Origin: Candidatus Omnitrophota bacterium
GTDB lineage: Bacteria; Omnitrophota; Gorgyraeia; Gorgyraeales; Gorgyraeaceae
Length of the DNA: 64,000 nt
Reading direction: 5' to 3'
Assembly: GCA_003485765.1 (NCBI GenBank)
Contig: DNHS01000056.1
Span: 30,462-94,461 of the forward strand
The stretch's first letter is position 1. Every line of letters begins with the position of its first letter. The translations under genes and the position numbers were made by a program. Positions 17,365-26,287 of this stretch are shown here, piece after piece. Under the pieces are notes generated by a model that was given only the letters and a program-made list of their open reading frames with translations, was not told the DNA's origin and searched no databases.

Positions 17365-18183
17365 ATTCTTTATTCCATCTTTCGTAATTATAATTTCTTT
17401 TTTTTCGCCTTTTTTCCCGGAAAAACTTGCGGGTTTTCCGTTTACACTTATCTTAATAACTCCGGAATTGCCTGCTTCCAATTTTATTTCTTTTTTTGCC
17501 TTCCACGTATCCGAACTACCTTTTCTAAATGTCCCCGTAAACATAAGCACTCCGTCGCCTATTATCCGGAGCCATGTATTATCCGAAGTAGAAACTTCTA
17601 TCTCAATTTCATCTGTTTTTACAGCTGCAGCTTCTTCTTTTTTCTCTTTTAAAGGTTTTCGTTCAGAGAGTTGGTGGGTTGCTTGCTCCGTACCCTTGCG
17701 CGCGCTTTTAACTATCTTATTTTGCTTCTTTACAGATATATTTTTAATAAATTTAGTAACATGGCTAATAGCTGACGATAACACCCAGAATACAAATACT
17801 CCTATAATTATAGCTATTATCTGGTTCTTATATTTAATTATGCATGAAAAACCTAACTGCGGCATTTCTTTTGCAGGCAAAGATTTTTGTTGTGCGGTTC
17901 CAGAAATAGGCACGGCTACTGGCTTTAAAATCGTTGGCGGCTGGCCGGATTTAGCAAGATATTCTTTTATACCAGGCTCATCCAATGCCCCTAAAAAAAC
18001 AGCGTATGTTTTTACAAAGCTCTTTGCATAAAAAACTGACCTTATTTCATTCAGCCTGTCTTCTTCCAGGGTAGAAATTATATGCTTAGGTATGCGGCTT
18101 CTCTCGGATACTTCTTCTATGGAAAGATGCTTGGATTCCCTTGTTCTTTTTAATATTTTACCTAATGACTCTGGCAGATGCAT
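17362..18183 (-). CDS. rodZ: RodZ-like cell-shape protein (HTH, membrane anchor, DUF4115)
   Basis: A 273-residue protein. An N-terminal Cro-type HTH (about residues 5-70, LGKILKRTRESKHLSIEEVS) is followed by a single membrane segment (IIAIIIGVFVFWVLSS, about 125-145), a charged linker, and a C-terminal DUF4115 beta domain (about 185-270: WLRIIGDGVLMFTGTFRKGS). RodZ anchors MreB to the membrane in rod-shaped cells. mreB is not in this window. The neighbours ftsK and uppP fit an envelope and division cluster. Confidence 0.85.
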   Translation of the reverse strand: MHLPESLGKILKRTRESKHLSIEEVSERSRIPKHIISTLEEDRLNEIRSVFYAKSFVKTYAVFLGALDEPGIKEYLAKSGQPPTILKPVAVPISGTAQQKSLPAKEMPQLGFSCIIKYKNQIIAIIIGVFVFWVLSSAISHVTKFIKNISVKKQNKIVKSARKGTEQATHQLSERKPLKEKKEEAAAVKTDEIEIEVSTSDNTWLRIIGDGVLMFTGTFRKGSSDTWKAKKEIKLEAGNSGVIKISVNGKPASFSGKKGEKKEIIITKDGIKN

Positions 18184-18230
18184 AGTCGCCTTTGAATTTT
18201 TCAGATTGCAAAAACAATCTAAAAAATTGG

Positions 18231-20471
18231 CTAAGGAGTGGCTAAACCCTGGTCCCCGCTAACTTCTTCCTTGGTATTTTCCTCTTTTGCCTGATATTCC
18301 TCTATCAATATCTCCCTGGGCTTACTGCCTCTAAAGGGGCCTATTATGCCCTCTTCTTCCATAGCATCCACAATCCTGGCAGCCCTTGTATAACCAAGCC
18401 TTAGTCTCCTCTGAAGCATTGAAACAGACGCCTGGCCTGTTTCCAGCACCATTTTCACTGCCTCATCAAAAAATTCATCCTTTTCAAACCCGCCCCTGGC
18501 TGATACGCTCTTTTTTTGCTGTTCAAGTATCTCGTTGTCATACACAGGTTCCTGCTGGGACTTTATAAAATTCACAACCTTTTCTATTTCAGAGTCTGTA
18601 AGATATGTGCCTTGAGCTCTTATCGGTTTTGGCCTTCCAGGCTCCAAAAACAGCATATCTCCTTTTCCTAACAGTTTATCAGCGCCGTTCATATCAAGTA
18701 CTGTCCTGGAATCAACCTTTGATGCAACCTTAAATGAGATCCTAGCGGGAAAATTTGCCTTTATTACACCTGTCACAACATCTACAGATGGCCTCTGGGT
18801 GGCGAGTATCATATGAATGCCAACTGCCCTTGAAAGCTGCGCAAGACGCGTGATAGCATTTTCAATATCTTCCTGGGCAACCATCATAAGGTCTGCTAAT
18901 TCGTCTATTATAACAACTATATAAGGTAATTTCTCTTCTGATTTCTGGTTAAACGCTGTTATGTTTCTCACGGCTATCTTTGCGAGCATTTTATATCTTG
19001 CTTCCATTTCGCTCACAACCCAGCTAAGCGCGCCTGAGGCCTTTTTTGCATCAGTCACAACAGGGCACAATAGATGAGGCAGGCCATTGTATATTGCAAG
19101 CTCTACCATCTTTGGGTCAACCATTAAAAATTTCAATTCTTCAGGCGTAGCATTATAAACCATGCTCATTATCAGGGAATTTACGCAAACAGTCTTTCCA
19201 GAACCAGTAGTGCCTGCTATTAAAAGATGAGGCATATCTCCCAGATCCGTAACCACTGATTTGCCTGATATATCTTTGCCAAGGGCCATGGCCAGTTTTG
19301 AAGAAGCTGCCATCTTCTGAAACTCGCTGGATTCCAGTATTTCCCTTAAGAAAACCATAGACGTATCTAGATTAGGCACTTCTATGCCGACGCAGGATTT
19401 TCCAGGTATAGGAGCTACTATCCTTACAGTAGTCGCCTTCATAGTAAGGGCTATGTCATCACTAAGACTTGTGATCCTGTTTACCTTTACACCAGGCGCA
19501 GGCTGTAATTCATATCTTGTAATAACAGGTCCTTTGCTTATATCCAAAACCTTTGACTCTATACCGAAATCCCTTAGCGTATCCTCAAGTATTCTTGCGC
19601 TTTCCTCAAGATTCTCCCCAAAAATATTTCCAAGCTCGTGAGTAGGTGAATCCAATAACTCAAGACCTGGAAGCTTGTAGCCGCCCACAACTCTCGGCTC
19701 AACCTTTGCCGCTTTTACAAGCGCGGGTTTTGGCCTGGCTACAGGCTTTGACATTATATTTATCCTTGGCCTTTCTTCAGCTTTAACTTCTTTTTCTTCT
19801 ACTTCTTCTTTGTTTCCACTGCTTACTTTCTTCTCCACCCTTACCGCAGGCCTTAATCTCGGCCCACTAGCAGGCTTTTCAATTTTTGCATCCCTAACAG
19901 CTCCTTTTTCTCTTTTTCGCTTACCTATTTTATCCGCTACAGCCCATATTTTCATGAATAAAATAGAAACTACAGGCACTATTAAAAATTCTGTAGCAAC
20001 TAGAAGCGCCAATATAGTTAAACTTATCGTCACTATATATCCGCCAATAGCCCCAAGATAATCCAGGAGAAACCTGTCAGTCAATAAAAATCCTAAAAGC
20101 CCTCCTCTAGCCACCATCAAAACTGAATCAGGCCTAGCTGTTAAACTGAAAAATGCAGAACTTGCGGAGAATAAAAATAAAATGCCAAGAATTCTGTATA
20201 AAAGCCTTCCTGTCAGCCTTTCAGCTAAAATCCCTATGCCCCATACTATAAAAAGAAACGGTATAAAAAATCCTGCATATCCTATTAGTTTGAATATTGC
20301 CCACGCAGTATATGCGCCTATTATTCCTATATAATTACGGATATGGATATTAGGAGTGGATGTTTCAAATCCGATATCATAAAGCGAGTATGAAATCATT
20401 CCAGCCAAAAGCAACAGCGCCAGAACAAACAATCCAATGGAAACTATAAGGTCTTTGTTATCCTTGCTCAT
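18231..20471 (-). CDS. ftsK: DNA translocase FtsK/SpoIIIE
   Basis: Septal DNA pump of 746 residues. Four or five N-terminal membrane segments (about 1-180) are followed by a basic proline-rich linker, then the alpha-beta motor with Walker A LIAGTTGSGKTVCVNSLI and Walker B VVIIDELADLMM. LSRAVGIHMILATQRPSVDVVTG is also diagnostic. A C-terminal gamma winged-helix domain ends the protein (EAVKMVLETGQASVSMLQRRLRLGYTRAARIVDAMEEEGIIGP), which recognises polar KOPS-type sequences in characterised members. It lies one base after the uppP stop. Confidence 0.96.
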   Translation of the reverse strand: MSKDNKDLIVSIGLFVLALLLLAGMISYSLYDIGFETSTPNIHIRNYIGIIGAYTAWAIFKLIGYAGFFIPFLFIVWGIGILAERLTGRLLYRILGILFLFSASSAFFSLTARPDSVLMVARGGLLGFLLTDRFLLDYLGAIGGYIVTISLTILALLVATEFLIVPVVSILFMKIWAVADKIGKRKREKGAVRDAKIEKPASGPRLRPAVRVEKKVSSGNKEEVEEKEVKAEERPRINIMSKPVARPKPALVKAAKVEPRVVGGYKLPGLELLDSPTHELGNIFGENLEESARILEDTLRDFGIESKVLDISKGPVITRYELQPAPGVKVNRITSLSDDIALTMKATTVRIVAPIPGKSCVGIEVPNLDTSMVFLREILESSEFQKMAASSKLAMALGKDISGKSVVTDLGDMPHLLIAGTTGSGKTVCVNSLIMSMVYNATPEELKFLMVDPKMVELAIYNGLPHLLCPVVTDAKKASGALSWVVSEMEARYKMLAKIAVRNITAFNQKSEEKLPYIVVIIDELADLMMVAQEDIENAITRLAQLSRAVGIHMILATQRPSVDVVTGVIKANFPARISFKVASKVDSRTVLDMNGADKLLGKGDMLFLEPGRPKPIRAQGTYLTDSEIEKVVNFIKSQQEPVYDNEILEQQKKSVSARGGFEKDEFFDEAVKMVLETGQASVSMLQRRLRLGYTRAARIVDAMEEEGIIGPFRGSKPREILIEEYQAKEENTKEEVSGDQGLATP

Positions 20472-20472
20472 T

Positions 20473-21225
20473 CTATGGTTTTAAAATTAAAACAACCGCT
20501 ATTCCCAGCAGAATACAATATATCCCAAACCAATGAAACTTATTTCTATAAAGCACTTTTAATAATACTTTTAATGATACAACCCCTACAATACAAGATA
20601 TAAAAAGTCCGATAAAATAATTTATATTTACGCCTGTAAGATTAAACCCTGTTTCCTTGATTTTAAATAAGAACGCCCCTAGTATTGCCGGGATAGATAA
20701 TAAAAACGAGAATTTTGCAGCAGTCTGTCCATCAAGCCCTAAAAATAACCCTGTGGAAATCGTGGCGCCGCTCCTGGATATGCCAGGTAAAGCTGCTATA
20801 CCCTGAGCTAGTCCAATCAAACCTGCTTTAAAAACTGTCATACCCTCTGTTCCAAGTCTTATGAAATTAGCAGCAATAAGCCATATGCCTGTCAGTATAA
20901 GCATAATACCGACTGTTCTTACATTACTAAATGCAGCCTCTATGTTTTTAATAAAGAACAAAACAAAAACAAATGTTACTAAGCTGCTTGCTAAAATTAA
21001 TGCGCCTATTCTTTTTTTAGTAGTTACACTTTCTATTATATCTCTGCCGAATACTATAAATACGGCTACTAAGGTTCCAAGATGCAAAAATAAATCGAAA
21101 AGAATTTCAGGCTCATTAAGGCCCATTAATTTATGCAAAATAACCAAATGGCCTGAGCTTGAAATAGGTAAAAACTCTGCCACGCCCTGCACGATCCCTG
21201 AAATTATAGCCTGAAATAACCCCAT
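20473..21225 (-). CDS. uppP: Undecaprenyl-diphosphatase
   Basis: Membrane phosphatase that regenerates undecaprenyl phosphate, the lipid carrier used by peptidoglycan and by the polysaccharide genes in this window. Motifs: GVAEFLPISSSGHLVIL and LPGISRSGATIS. I place the start at the ATG at 21225 (MGLFQAIISG, 250 residues) with GGGG just upstream. The frame extended to 21252 begins inside palindrome family A. Confidence 0.94.
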   Translation of the reverse strand: MGLFQAIISGIVQGVAEFLPISSSGHLVILHKLMGLNEPEILFDLFLHLGTLVAVFIVFGRDIIESVTTKKRIGALILASSLVTFVFVLFFIKNIEAAFSNVRTVGIMLILTGIWLIAANFIRLGTEGMTVFKAGLIGLAQGIAALPGISRSGATISTGLFLGLDGQTAAKFSFLLSIPAILGAFLFKIKETGFNLTGVNINYFIGLFISCIVGVVSLKVLLKVLYRNKFHWFGIYCILLGIAVVLILKP

Positions 21226-21234
21226 AACCCCGTA

Positions 21235-21267
21235 TGTTACAAAACAAGTCATACTCGTTTTGTAACA
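21235..21267. repeat. Palindromic repeat, family A, copy 2 (pnp/uppP junction)
   Basis: TGTTACAAAACAAGT-CAT-ACTCGTTTTGTAACA: 15-base arms with one mismatch. The central 25 bases are identical to the copy between trpD and trpC, and the flank toward pnp (CTAA-CG-TA pattern) is similar too. Both copies lie just after a stop codon. Confidence 0.85.
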
Positions 21268-21279
21268 TTAGCGTTTAGT

Positions 21280-23358
21280 TTATTGGCTTGCCTGTTTTAT
21301 GCTCAGGTTCAATCTGCCCATCTCGTCTATCTTAATGAGCTTAACTCTGACCTTGTCCCCAATCTTAACAACATCTTCCGCGTTTTTAACAAACTTATCC
21401 GAAAGCTCAGAAACATGCACAAGGCCTTCCTTGCCAGGCAGTATCTCGCAGAACGCTCCAAAGTTCATAATCTTTTTTACAGTAGCTTCATAAATCGTGC
21501 CGACTTCGGGCTCGCTTGTAATACCCTTTATTATATCAATCGCTTTTCTGGAAGCCTCTTCATTGTCAGAAGCAACAGAAACTTTTCCTTCATCATCCAC
21601 TTCTATTGTAGCGCCTGTATCCTGAATTATCCTTTTTATAATTTTGCCTCCCGGGCCTATCAAAGCTCCTATTTTTTCCTTGTCTATCATCAATGTGGTT
21701 ATCCTTGGCGCATATTCTGATAATTCTTTTCTAGGCGCATTTATTGTTTCTATTATTTTGTTTAAGATAAATGCCCTTGCAGGATTCGCCTGCTTAACTA
21801 TCTTTCTGATTAAATTCATATCTATTCCATCTATCTTAAGGTCCATCTGAAGCGCGGTTACGCCTGAATCAGTACCTGCTACCTTGAGATCCATATCGCC
21901 GTAATGGTCTTCCAATCCCGCAATATCAGTTAATATAGCTACTTCATTCTCTTCCTTTATCAGGCCCATAGCTATGCCTGAAACAGGCTTTGTAATAGGG
22001 ACGCCTGCGTCCATTAAGGAAAGAGTGCTAGCGCAAACAGTTGCCATGCTGCTAGAACCGTTTGACTCAAGTATCTCTGACACAACTCTTACAGTATAAG
22101 GAAACTCTTCATTCGAAGGCATTACTGCCTTGAGCGCCCTTTCTGCTAATGCGCCGTGCCCAATCTCGCGCCTGCCAGGCCCTCTCATCGGCTTTGTCTC
22201 TCCAACGCTAAAAGGCGGAAAATTATAATGCAGCATGAAACTTTTAAGTTTCTCGCCCTCAAGCGTATCCATCCTCTGCTCATCCTGGCTGGTGCCAAGT
22301 GTGGTGATTGATAAACTCTGGGTCTGGCCTCTTGTAAAAAGGCCTGAACCGTGAGTCCTTGGCAAAAGGCCTACTTCGCAGTTTATAGGCCTTATATCTT
22401 CATATTTTCTAGTATCTATTCTTATTTTTTTCTCCAGAATAAACTTTCTAACCTCGGTTTTTTCTACTTCATACAACGCGTTTTTTATATCAAATTCGCT
22501 CAAGCCTTCATCTTCCTGGGTTAGTTTCTCGATAATCTGCCTGGCTAAAATATTAAAAGCATCTTCTCTCTGTTCTTTTGCAGGCAGAGCATTTATTTTT
22601 TTAAGCTCATCTATAGAAATCTTCCTTACTTTTTCATGCAGCCCGCTAGACACAAGCTTCAATTCAGGTTTAGTCTTTTCCTTGCCGCATTTTTTCTTAA
22701 GTTCTTCTTGTAATTCTATGCTTACTTTTATATACTCCTGGCTTAACTCTATTGCCTCAAGCATTTTTTCTTCTGAAATCTGATTTGCCCCTGCTTCCAG
22801 CATTATGATCTTGTCTTTGAGCCCAGCTGAAACTAGATTCAATGAACTTTCCTCCAGCTCTTTAAAAGTAGGATTAATTACAAACTCTCCGCCTACTAAT
22901 CCAATCCTTACCGCTCCTATAGGCCCCGTAAAAGGTATATCTGAAATAGCCAATGCGCAGGAAGCGCCTATAATTGCAGGTATATCAGAATCATTCTGGC
23001 CGTCGCTTGAAAGCACTATTGCAACAACCTGAACATCATTTACAAAGCCTTTTGGAAAGAGCGGCCTTATCGGCCTGTCTATAAGCCTTGATGTTAAAAT
23101 CTCTTTTTCAGTAGGCCTTCCTTCGCGCTTAAAAAATCCTCCAGGGATCCTGCCTGCTGCGTATGTTTTTTCCTGGTATTCTACAGTAAGCGGGAAAAAA
23201 TCAATGCCTTCCCTGAGTTCATTTGAACAAACAGCTGTAACCAGGACCATGGTTCCTCCATACTGCACGCGCACTGCCCCATTGGCCTGTTTTGCCATGC
23301 TGCCTGTTTCTATGATAATTGTTTCTTTTCCTATTTTTCTTTCGACTTTATGAATCAT
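21280..23358 (-). CDS. pnp: Polyribonucleotide nucleotidyltransferase (PNPase)
   Basis: 3'-5' phosphorolytic exoribonuclease, a degradosome component. The 692 residues contain RNase PH domain 1, an all-alpha domain, RNase PH domain 2 (RTHGSGLFTRGQTQ, SDPLSLMDAGVP-type STLSLMDAGVPITKPVSG, and LEDHYGDMDLKVAGT), a KH domain (IGALIGPGGKIIKRI) and an S1 domain (NFGAFCEILPGKEGLVHVSEL). It follows rpsO, as in many bacteria, across a long hairpin with a U-tract. Confidence 0.97.
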   Translation of the reverse strand: MIHKVERKIGKETIIIETGSMAKQANGAVRVQYGGTMVLVTAVCSNELREGIDFFPLTVEYQEKTYAAGRIPGGFFKREGRPTEKEILTSRLIDRPIRPLFPKGFVNDVQVVAIVLSSDGQNDSDIPAIIGASCALAISDIPFTGPIGAVRIGLVGGEFVINPTFKELEESSLNLVSAGLKDKIIMLEAGANQISEEKMLEAIELSQEYIKVSIELQEELKKKCGKEKTKPELKLVSSGLHEKVRKISIDELKKINALPAKEQREDAFNILARQIIEKLTQEDEGLSEFDIKNALYEVEKTEVRKFILEKKIRIDTRKYEDIRPINCEVGLLPRTHGSGLFTRGQTQSLSITTLGTSQDEQRMDTLEGEKLKSFMLHYNFPPFSVGETKPMRGPGRREIGHGALAERALKAVMPSNEEFPYTVRVVSEILESNGSSSMATVCASTLSLMDAGVPITKPVSGIAMGLIKEENEVAILTDIAGLEDHYGDMDLKVAGTDSGVTALQMDLKIDGIDMNLIRKIVKQANPARAFILNKIIETINAPRKELSEYAPRITTLMIDKEKIGALIGPGGKIIKRIIQDTGATIEVDDEGKVSVASDNEEASRKAIDIIKGITSEPEVGTIYEATVKKIMNFGAFCEILPGKEGLVHVSELSDKFVKNAEDVVKIGDKVRVKLIKIDEMGRLNLSIKQASQ

Positions 23359-23373
23359 AATTCCTTTCTTATG

Positions 23374-23440
23374 AAAAAAGCGGACTTAAAGACCTTTTTC
23401 CTTCTAATCTAAAAACTAACAGCAGGTCGTTAAATCCGCC
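23374..23440 (-). terminator. Long hairpin with U-tract in the rpsO-pnp intergenic region
   Basis: On the minus strand GCGGATTTAACGACCT pairs, with two mismatches, with AGGTCTTTAAGTCCGC across a 28-base loop, and six T residues follow. It can act as a partial terminator or as an RNase III-type processing site. Such a structured rpsO-pnp leader is known in Escherichia coli, where PNPase represses its own synthesis. Confidence 0.7.
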
Positions 23441-23445
23441 TTCCA

Positions 23446-23712
23446 TTATTTTTTCAAACTCAGCTTATCAGCAAGTTCGCGGTATTTTTCCGGGTTTTCT
23501 TTTTTAAGATAATCCAGAAGTCTTTTTCTATTGCCAACCATACGTAAAAGCCCGACCCTTGAATTAAAGTCCTTCTTATGGGACTTGAAATGATCTGTAA
23601 GGCCATTGATCCTCTCTGTAAGTATTGCTATCTGCACATTACAAGAGCCAGTATCTTTTTCGTGTTCAGCAAACTTCTTTATTACCTCTTTTTTTCTTTC
23701 CTTTATTATCAC
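23446..23712 (-). CDS. rpsO: 30S ribosomal protein S15
   Basis: 88-residue S15 with the family pattern: HEKDTGSCNVQIAILTERIN, LTDHFKSHKKDFNSRVGLLRMVGNRKRLLDYL and a basic C-terminus. It binds the central domain of 16S rRNA. Translation starts at GTG with a strong GGAGGT site upstream. It has its own promoter (23732-23760) inside the end of the previous gene. Confidence 0.97.
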   Translation of the reverse strand: MIIKERKKEVIKKFAEHEKDTGSCNVQIAILTERINGLTDHFKSHKKDFNSRVGLLRMVGNRKRLLDYLKKENPEKYRELADKLSLKK

Positions 23713-23727
23713 TTTTAACCTCCAATT

Positions 23728-24624
23728 TTAGATTATACTATGCCTTTTTATCCTGGTCAAGAAAAAATTTCCAATAATATAACAATACATCTTGATCTCG
23801 TATAATAATATAAACGGTAAATTTATTAAAAAACCAGCTATTGAATCATTTTTTTTCATGCATTTATATCTATTCCTTATATATTTTTTCTTTAATTCAT
23901 CTGATATGCCTCTAAAGATGTCATTGCGAGGCCGTAGGCCAAAACAATCTTTATTTTCAATAACAGCCGTCGCGCCTCTCTCATGATACGCTGTTGCCAT
24001 AGGATTATAATACGCCTTCCATCCCTTTTTCTGCGCCCTCCAGCATAAATCCAAGTCTTCATAGTATATCTCAAAGGTTTCATCAAAATACCCGTTTTTA
24101 TCTTTTATATCGTCTAACATAACTTTTTTCATAAGCATGCACGAGCCGCTTACGCCAAAAACATATTCTGGTTTCTCGTGCTGACCTTTATCTAGTTTCC
24201 CATACCCTCTCTCTAATGGCTTTCTGTTTCTGGCTACAAATAATCCCGTAGAATCTATTGTCTTTTTATCCGTCCTGAAAATCTTCCCGCTTACCATGCC
24301 TATTCTTTTATCTAAGTTAAAAGAACTTAACGCCTCTTTTAAATAATCCTTATCCAGCACGCAATCGCTGTTTAAGCACAGTATAAAATCCCCCTTCGCC
24401 TCTTTTATGCCTTGATTGTTTGCCTTGCAAAAAAACAAGTTTTCTGTATTTTGCAATAATTTAACTTCAGGATACATGGCATTAACCATCCCACTGCTAG
24501 CGTCTAAAGAACTATTATCTACTACTATTACTTCTTTATCGCCAAAACTCTGCGTCATCACAGAATCTATGCAGCCTTTCAACAAATCTTTTCTATTATA
24601 ATTTACTATTATTACTGATATCAT
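23728..24624 (-). CDS. GT2 family glycosyltransferase at the end of the peptide cluster
   Basis: GT-A fold inverting glycosyltransferase, 298 residues: ISVIIVNYNRKDLLKGCIDS, donor-binding VVDNSSLDASSGMV, LCLNSDCVLDKDYL with the DxD-like position, and YYEDLDLCWRAQKKGW acceptor region. It resembles rhamnosyltransferase-like enzymes; the sugar cannot be read from sequence. The C-terminus has a membrane-associating helix. It starts 5 bases after the B2 protease gene, so it belongs to that operon. A palindromic repeat (23919-23950) adds DCFGLRPRNDIF in frame. Confidence 0.88.
   Translation of the reverse strand: MISVIIVNYNRKDLLKGCIDSVMTQSFGDKEVIVVDNSSLDASSGMVNAMYPEVKLLQNTENLFFCKANNQGIKEAKGDFILCLNSDCVLDKDYLKEALSSFNLDKRIGMVSGKIFRTDKKTIDSTGLFVARNRKPLERGYGKLDKGQHEKPEYVFGVSGSCMLMKKVMLDDIKDKNGYFDETFEIYYEDLDLCWRAQKKGWKAYYNPMATAYHERGATAVIENKDCFGLRPRNDIFRGISDELKKKYIRNRYKCMKKNDSIAGFLINLPFILLYEIKMYCYIIGNFFLTRIKRHSII
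23732..23760 (-). promoter_or_regulatory. Promoter for rpsO-pnp
   Basis: The minus strand has TTGACC (23755-23760), a 17-base spacer and TATAAT (23732-23737), within the last codons of the upstream glycosyltransferase. This separates rpsO-pnp expression from the peptide cluster upstream. Confidence 0.75.
23919..23950. repeat. Short palindromic repeat inserted in frame in a GT2 gene
   Basis: On the minus strand GATTGTTTT-GGCCTACGGCC-TCGCAATGAC: a central GGCC-TAC-GGCC hairpin with partly complementary ends (GATTG/CAATG). It resembles widespread bacterial elements ending in CGCAATGAC. It is translated as D-C-F-G-L-R-P-R-N-D. Confidence 0.65.
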
Positions 24625-24629
24625 AATTT

Positions 24630-25049
24630 TTAAATAATTATATTACGAGGAGGAAAAATAAAACATACCTTAAAATCTTCGTTCATCTGAGGCTGAAGCT
24701 GCGCAAGATATGGTTTATCATCTAACGTAAGCCAGGCATGGCCATATATCTTTTCACTGTCGCCTTTTACGCCTATATTAATCCTGACTTCGATGCCTTT
24801 TTCCCTCAAAAATTTATAAAGAATCAAAGATCTTTTAAGACAGGTCCCTCGCCTGCTAAAAAATGGCGCTCGCAGCTTAAAAAATAAATCAAGATATTTT
24901 GTTATCTTTGATATATTCCATTCTCTTAATTTAGGAGGCCTGCAAGGCGTCCATGATTTAAGGATTTCAGGAAGAGGTTTTATATGTATTATGACTGGCA
25001 GAATAAAAAATAGATAAGAAACTCTTGCAAAAAGAAAAATATCTTTCAT
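24630..25049 (-). CDS. Lasso-type B2 leader peptidase (transglutaminase-like)
   Basis: A 139-residue member of the McjB C-terminal / Transglut_core3 family, which in lasso peptide synthesis cuts the leader from the precursor. The Cys70 context GTCLKRSLILYKFLREKG and the His104 context YGHAWLTLDD give the Cys-His-Asp arrangement. The N-terminus has a hydrophobic segment. The ATG at 25049 overlaps the stop of the upstream GT4 (ATGA), and I reject the longer frame starting at 25112. The partner recognition (B1) function is probably supplied by the PqqD-like proteins. No asparagine-synthetase-like C protein follows, so classic lasso closure is not predicted. Confidence 0.82.
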   Translation of the reverse strand: MKDIFLFARVSYLFFILPVIIHIKPLPEILKSWTPCRPPKLREWNISKITKYLDLFFKLRAPFFSRRGTCLKRSLILYKFLREKGIEVRINIGVKGDSEKIYGHAWLTLDDKPYLAQLQPQMNEDFKVCFIFPPRNIII

Positions 25050-26287
25050 GGCGATCTGCCTTCTGACTTGAGCGAATGCTCTAATAAAAGCGCCTTGCAA
25101 GCCATGACCCACTGCTGGATGCTTTCATCAAAATCCTCTGTCTTTTCAGAAAACTTCCTTGCCTTCTGGCCTATTTTTATCGCTATATCAGGGCTTTTTA
25201 CGATTGACTGCAATCTTCGCGCAAACTCCTTCGTATTATCAGGATCGACTATATAGCTATTTACGCCATCCTGCAGCATGCGGTATACCCCTTTTTCAGC
25301 CACGCCTTTCCCAATAATAACACACCTGCCGCATGCCATTGCCTCCCTGGCAATCTTAGGATAATGCGTGTTTTTGGGAAGATAAGGCTCTTCAGAGGTT
25401 TCTGGAGAAACAACGCAGGTAGCTGAATTTATAAGAGCCGGCATTCTCCATGGAGCTTGAAAAGGTAGAAACACGGCTTTCCCGCCTAATCCTTTTGAGT
25501 GGACATACTTCTTCAGCAATAATGATCTTTCATTATTACCCACCACAAATATCAGCCTGAATTTTTCTTTTTTTATGCTACTGCACGCATCTACAAAATT
25601 AAATGATTTTTTAAGCTTTGAAACTTTGCCTATATATAAAAATGTAGTCATTTTTTCTTTTTTGTTTTTCCTTGAATATAAAGACATATCGAATGGCTTA
25701 ACGTCGGGATGAAACGCTTTTAAGTCTATAGATCTTCGCAATCCAATTATAAATTTATCCCGGCTTATTTTACATCTCCTTAAAATTTTCCGGCTATGTC
25801 GCTGTGTAGTCGATATCTTATCAGCGCCTTTAAATATTTCTATAAAAAGTGATTTTAAAGACGGCGAATCAAATAACCGGGTTATATCGCTTCCAGCGTG
25901 AGCAACCATAAATGGTTTTTTAGTGATATATTTTGCCATCAAACCAGCCACTCCATAAGGCATAAGATATTCTGAATAAATAAGGTCTATGTCATATTTT
26001 CTTATGACCTCAATAGCTATATTGACTAACTTTGGAATATACGGATTGTATGAAGGAATAAAAAACGGCGTATCGCAAGCTGTGCTATGCACCCTTACGT
26101 TCTTTGGTTCAAATTGGCCAGGCTTATTTTCTAAGATTTCCTCGCGATAATCCCCTTCAACCTCCATGCAGTTAGTAACGACGTGCACCTTATGATTTAA
26201 TTCGCCCAATCCTCTGGCTAACCAGTATATTCCGGATGATACCCCGCCTTCTATTGGAGGATACTTGCTAATAATGCATATCTTCAT
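25046..26287 (-). CDS. GT4 family glycosyltransferase in the peptide cluster
   Basis: GT-B fold retaining glycosyltransferase, 413 residues: N-terminal ISKYPPIEGGVSSGIYWLARGL, C-terminal donor-binding FLYIGKVSKLKKSFNFVDAC and KIAREAMACGRCVIIGKG with the E-x7-E-like region. It overlaps the kinase-like gene by 20 bases and the B2 protease by 3 bases, so it is embedded in the operon. It may glycosylate the modified peptide or serve the neighbouring polysaccharide locus; position favours the former, without proof. Confidence 0.87.
   Translation of the reverse strand: MKICIISKYPPIEGGVSSGIYWLARGLGELNHKVHVVTNCMEVEGDYREEILENKPGQFEPKNVRVHSTACDTPFFIPSYNPYIPKLVNIAIEVIRKYDIDLIYSEYLMPYGVAGLMAKYITKKPFMVAHAGSDITRLFDSPSLKSLFIEIFKGADKISTTQRHSRKILRRCKISRDKFIIGLRRSIDLKAFHPDVKPFDMSLYSRKNKKEKMTTFLYIGKVSKLKKSFNFVDACSSIKKEKFRLIFVVGNNERSLLLKKYVHSKGLGGKAVFLPFQAPWRMPALINSATCVVSPETSEEPYLPKNTHYPKIAREAMACGRCVIIGKGVAEKGVYRMLQDGVNSYIVDPDNTKEFARRLQSIVKSPDIAIKIGQKARKFSEKTEDFDESIQQWVMACKALLLEHSLKSEGRSP

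Noticed and set aside
18198..18224. Small hairpin (AGATTG/CAATCT) between ftsK and rodZ as a terminator
   Set aside because: The stem is only about six AT-rich pairs and the T-run is on the wrong side for a clear intrinsic terminator.
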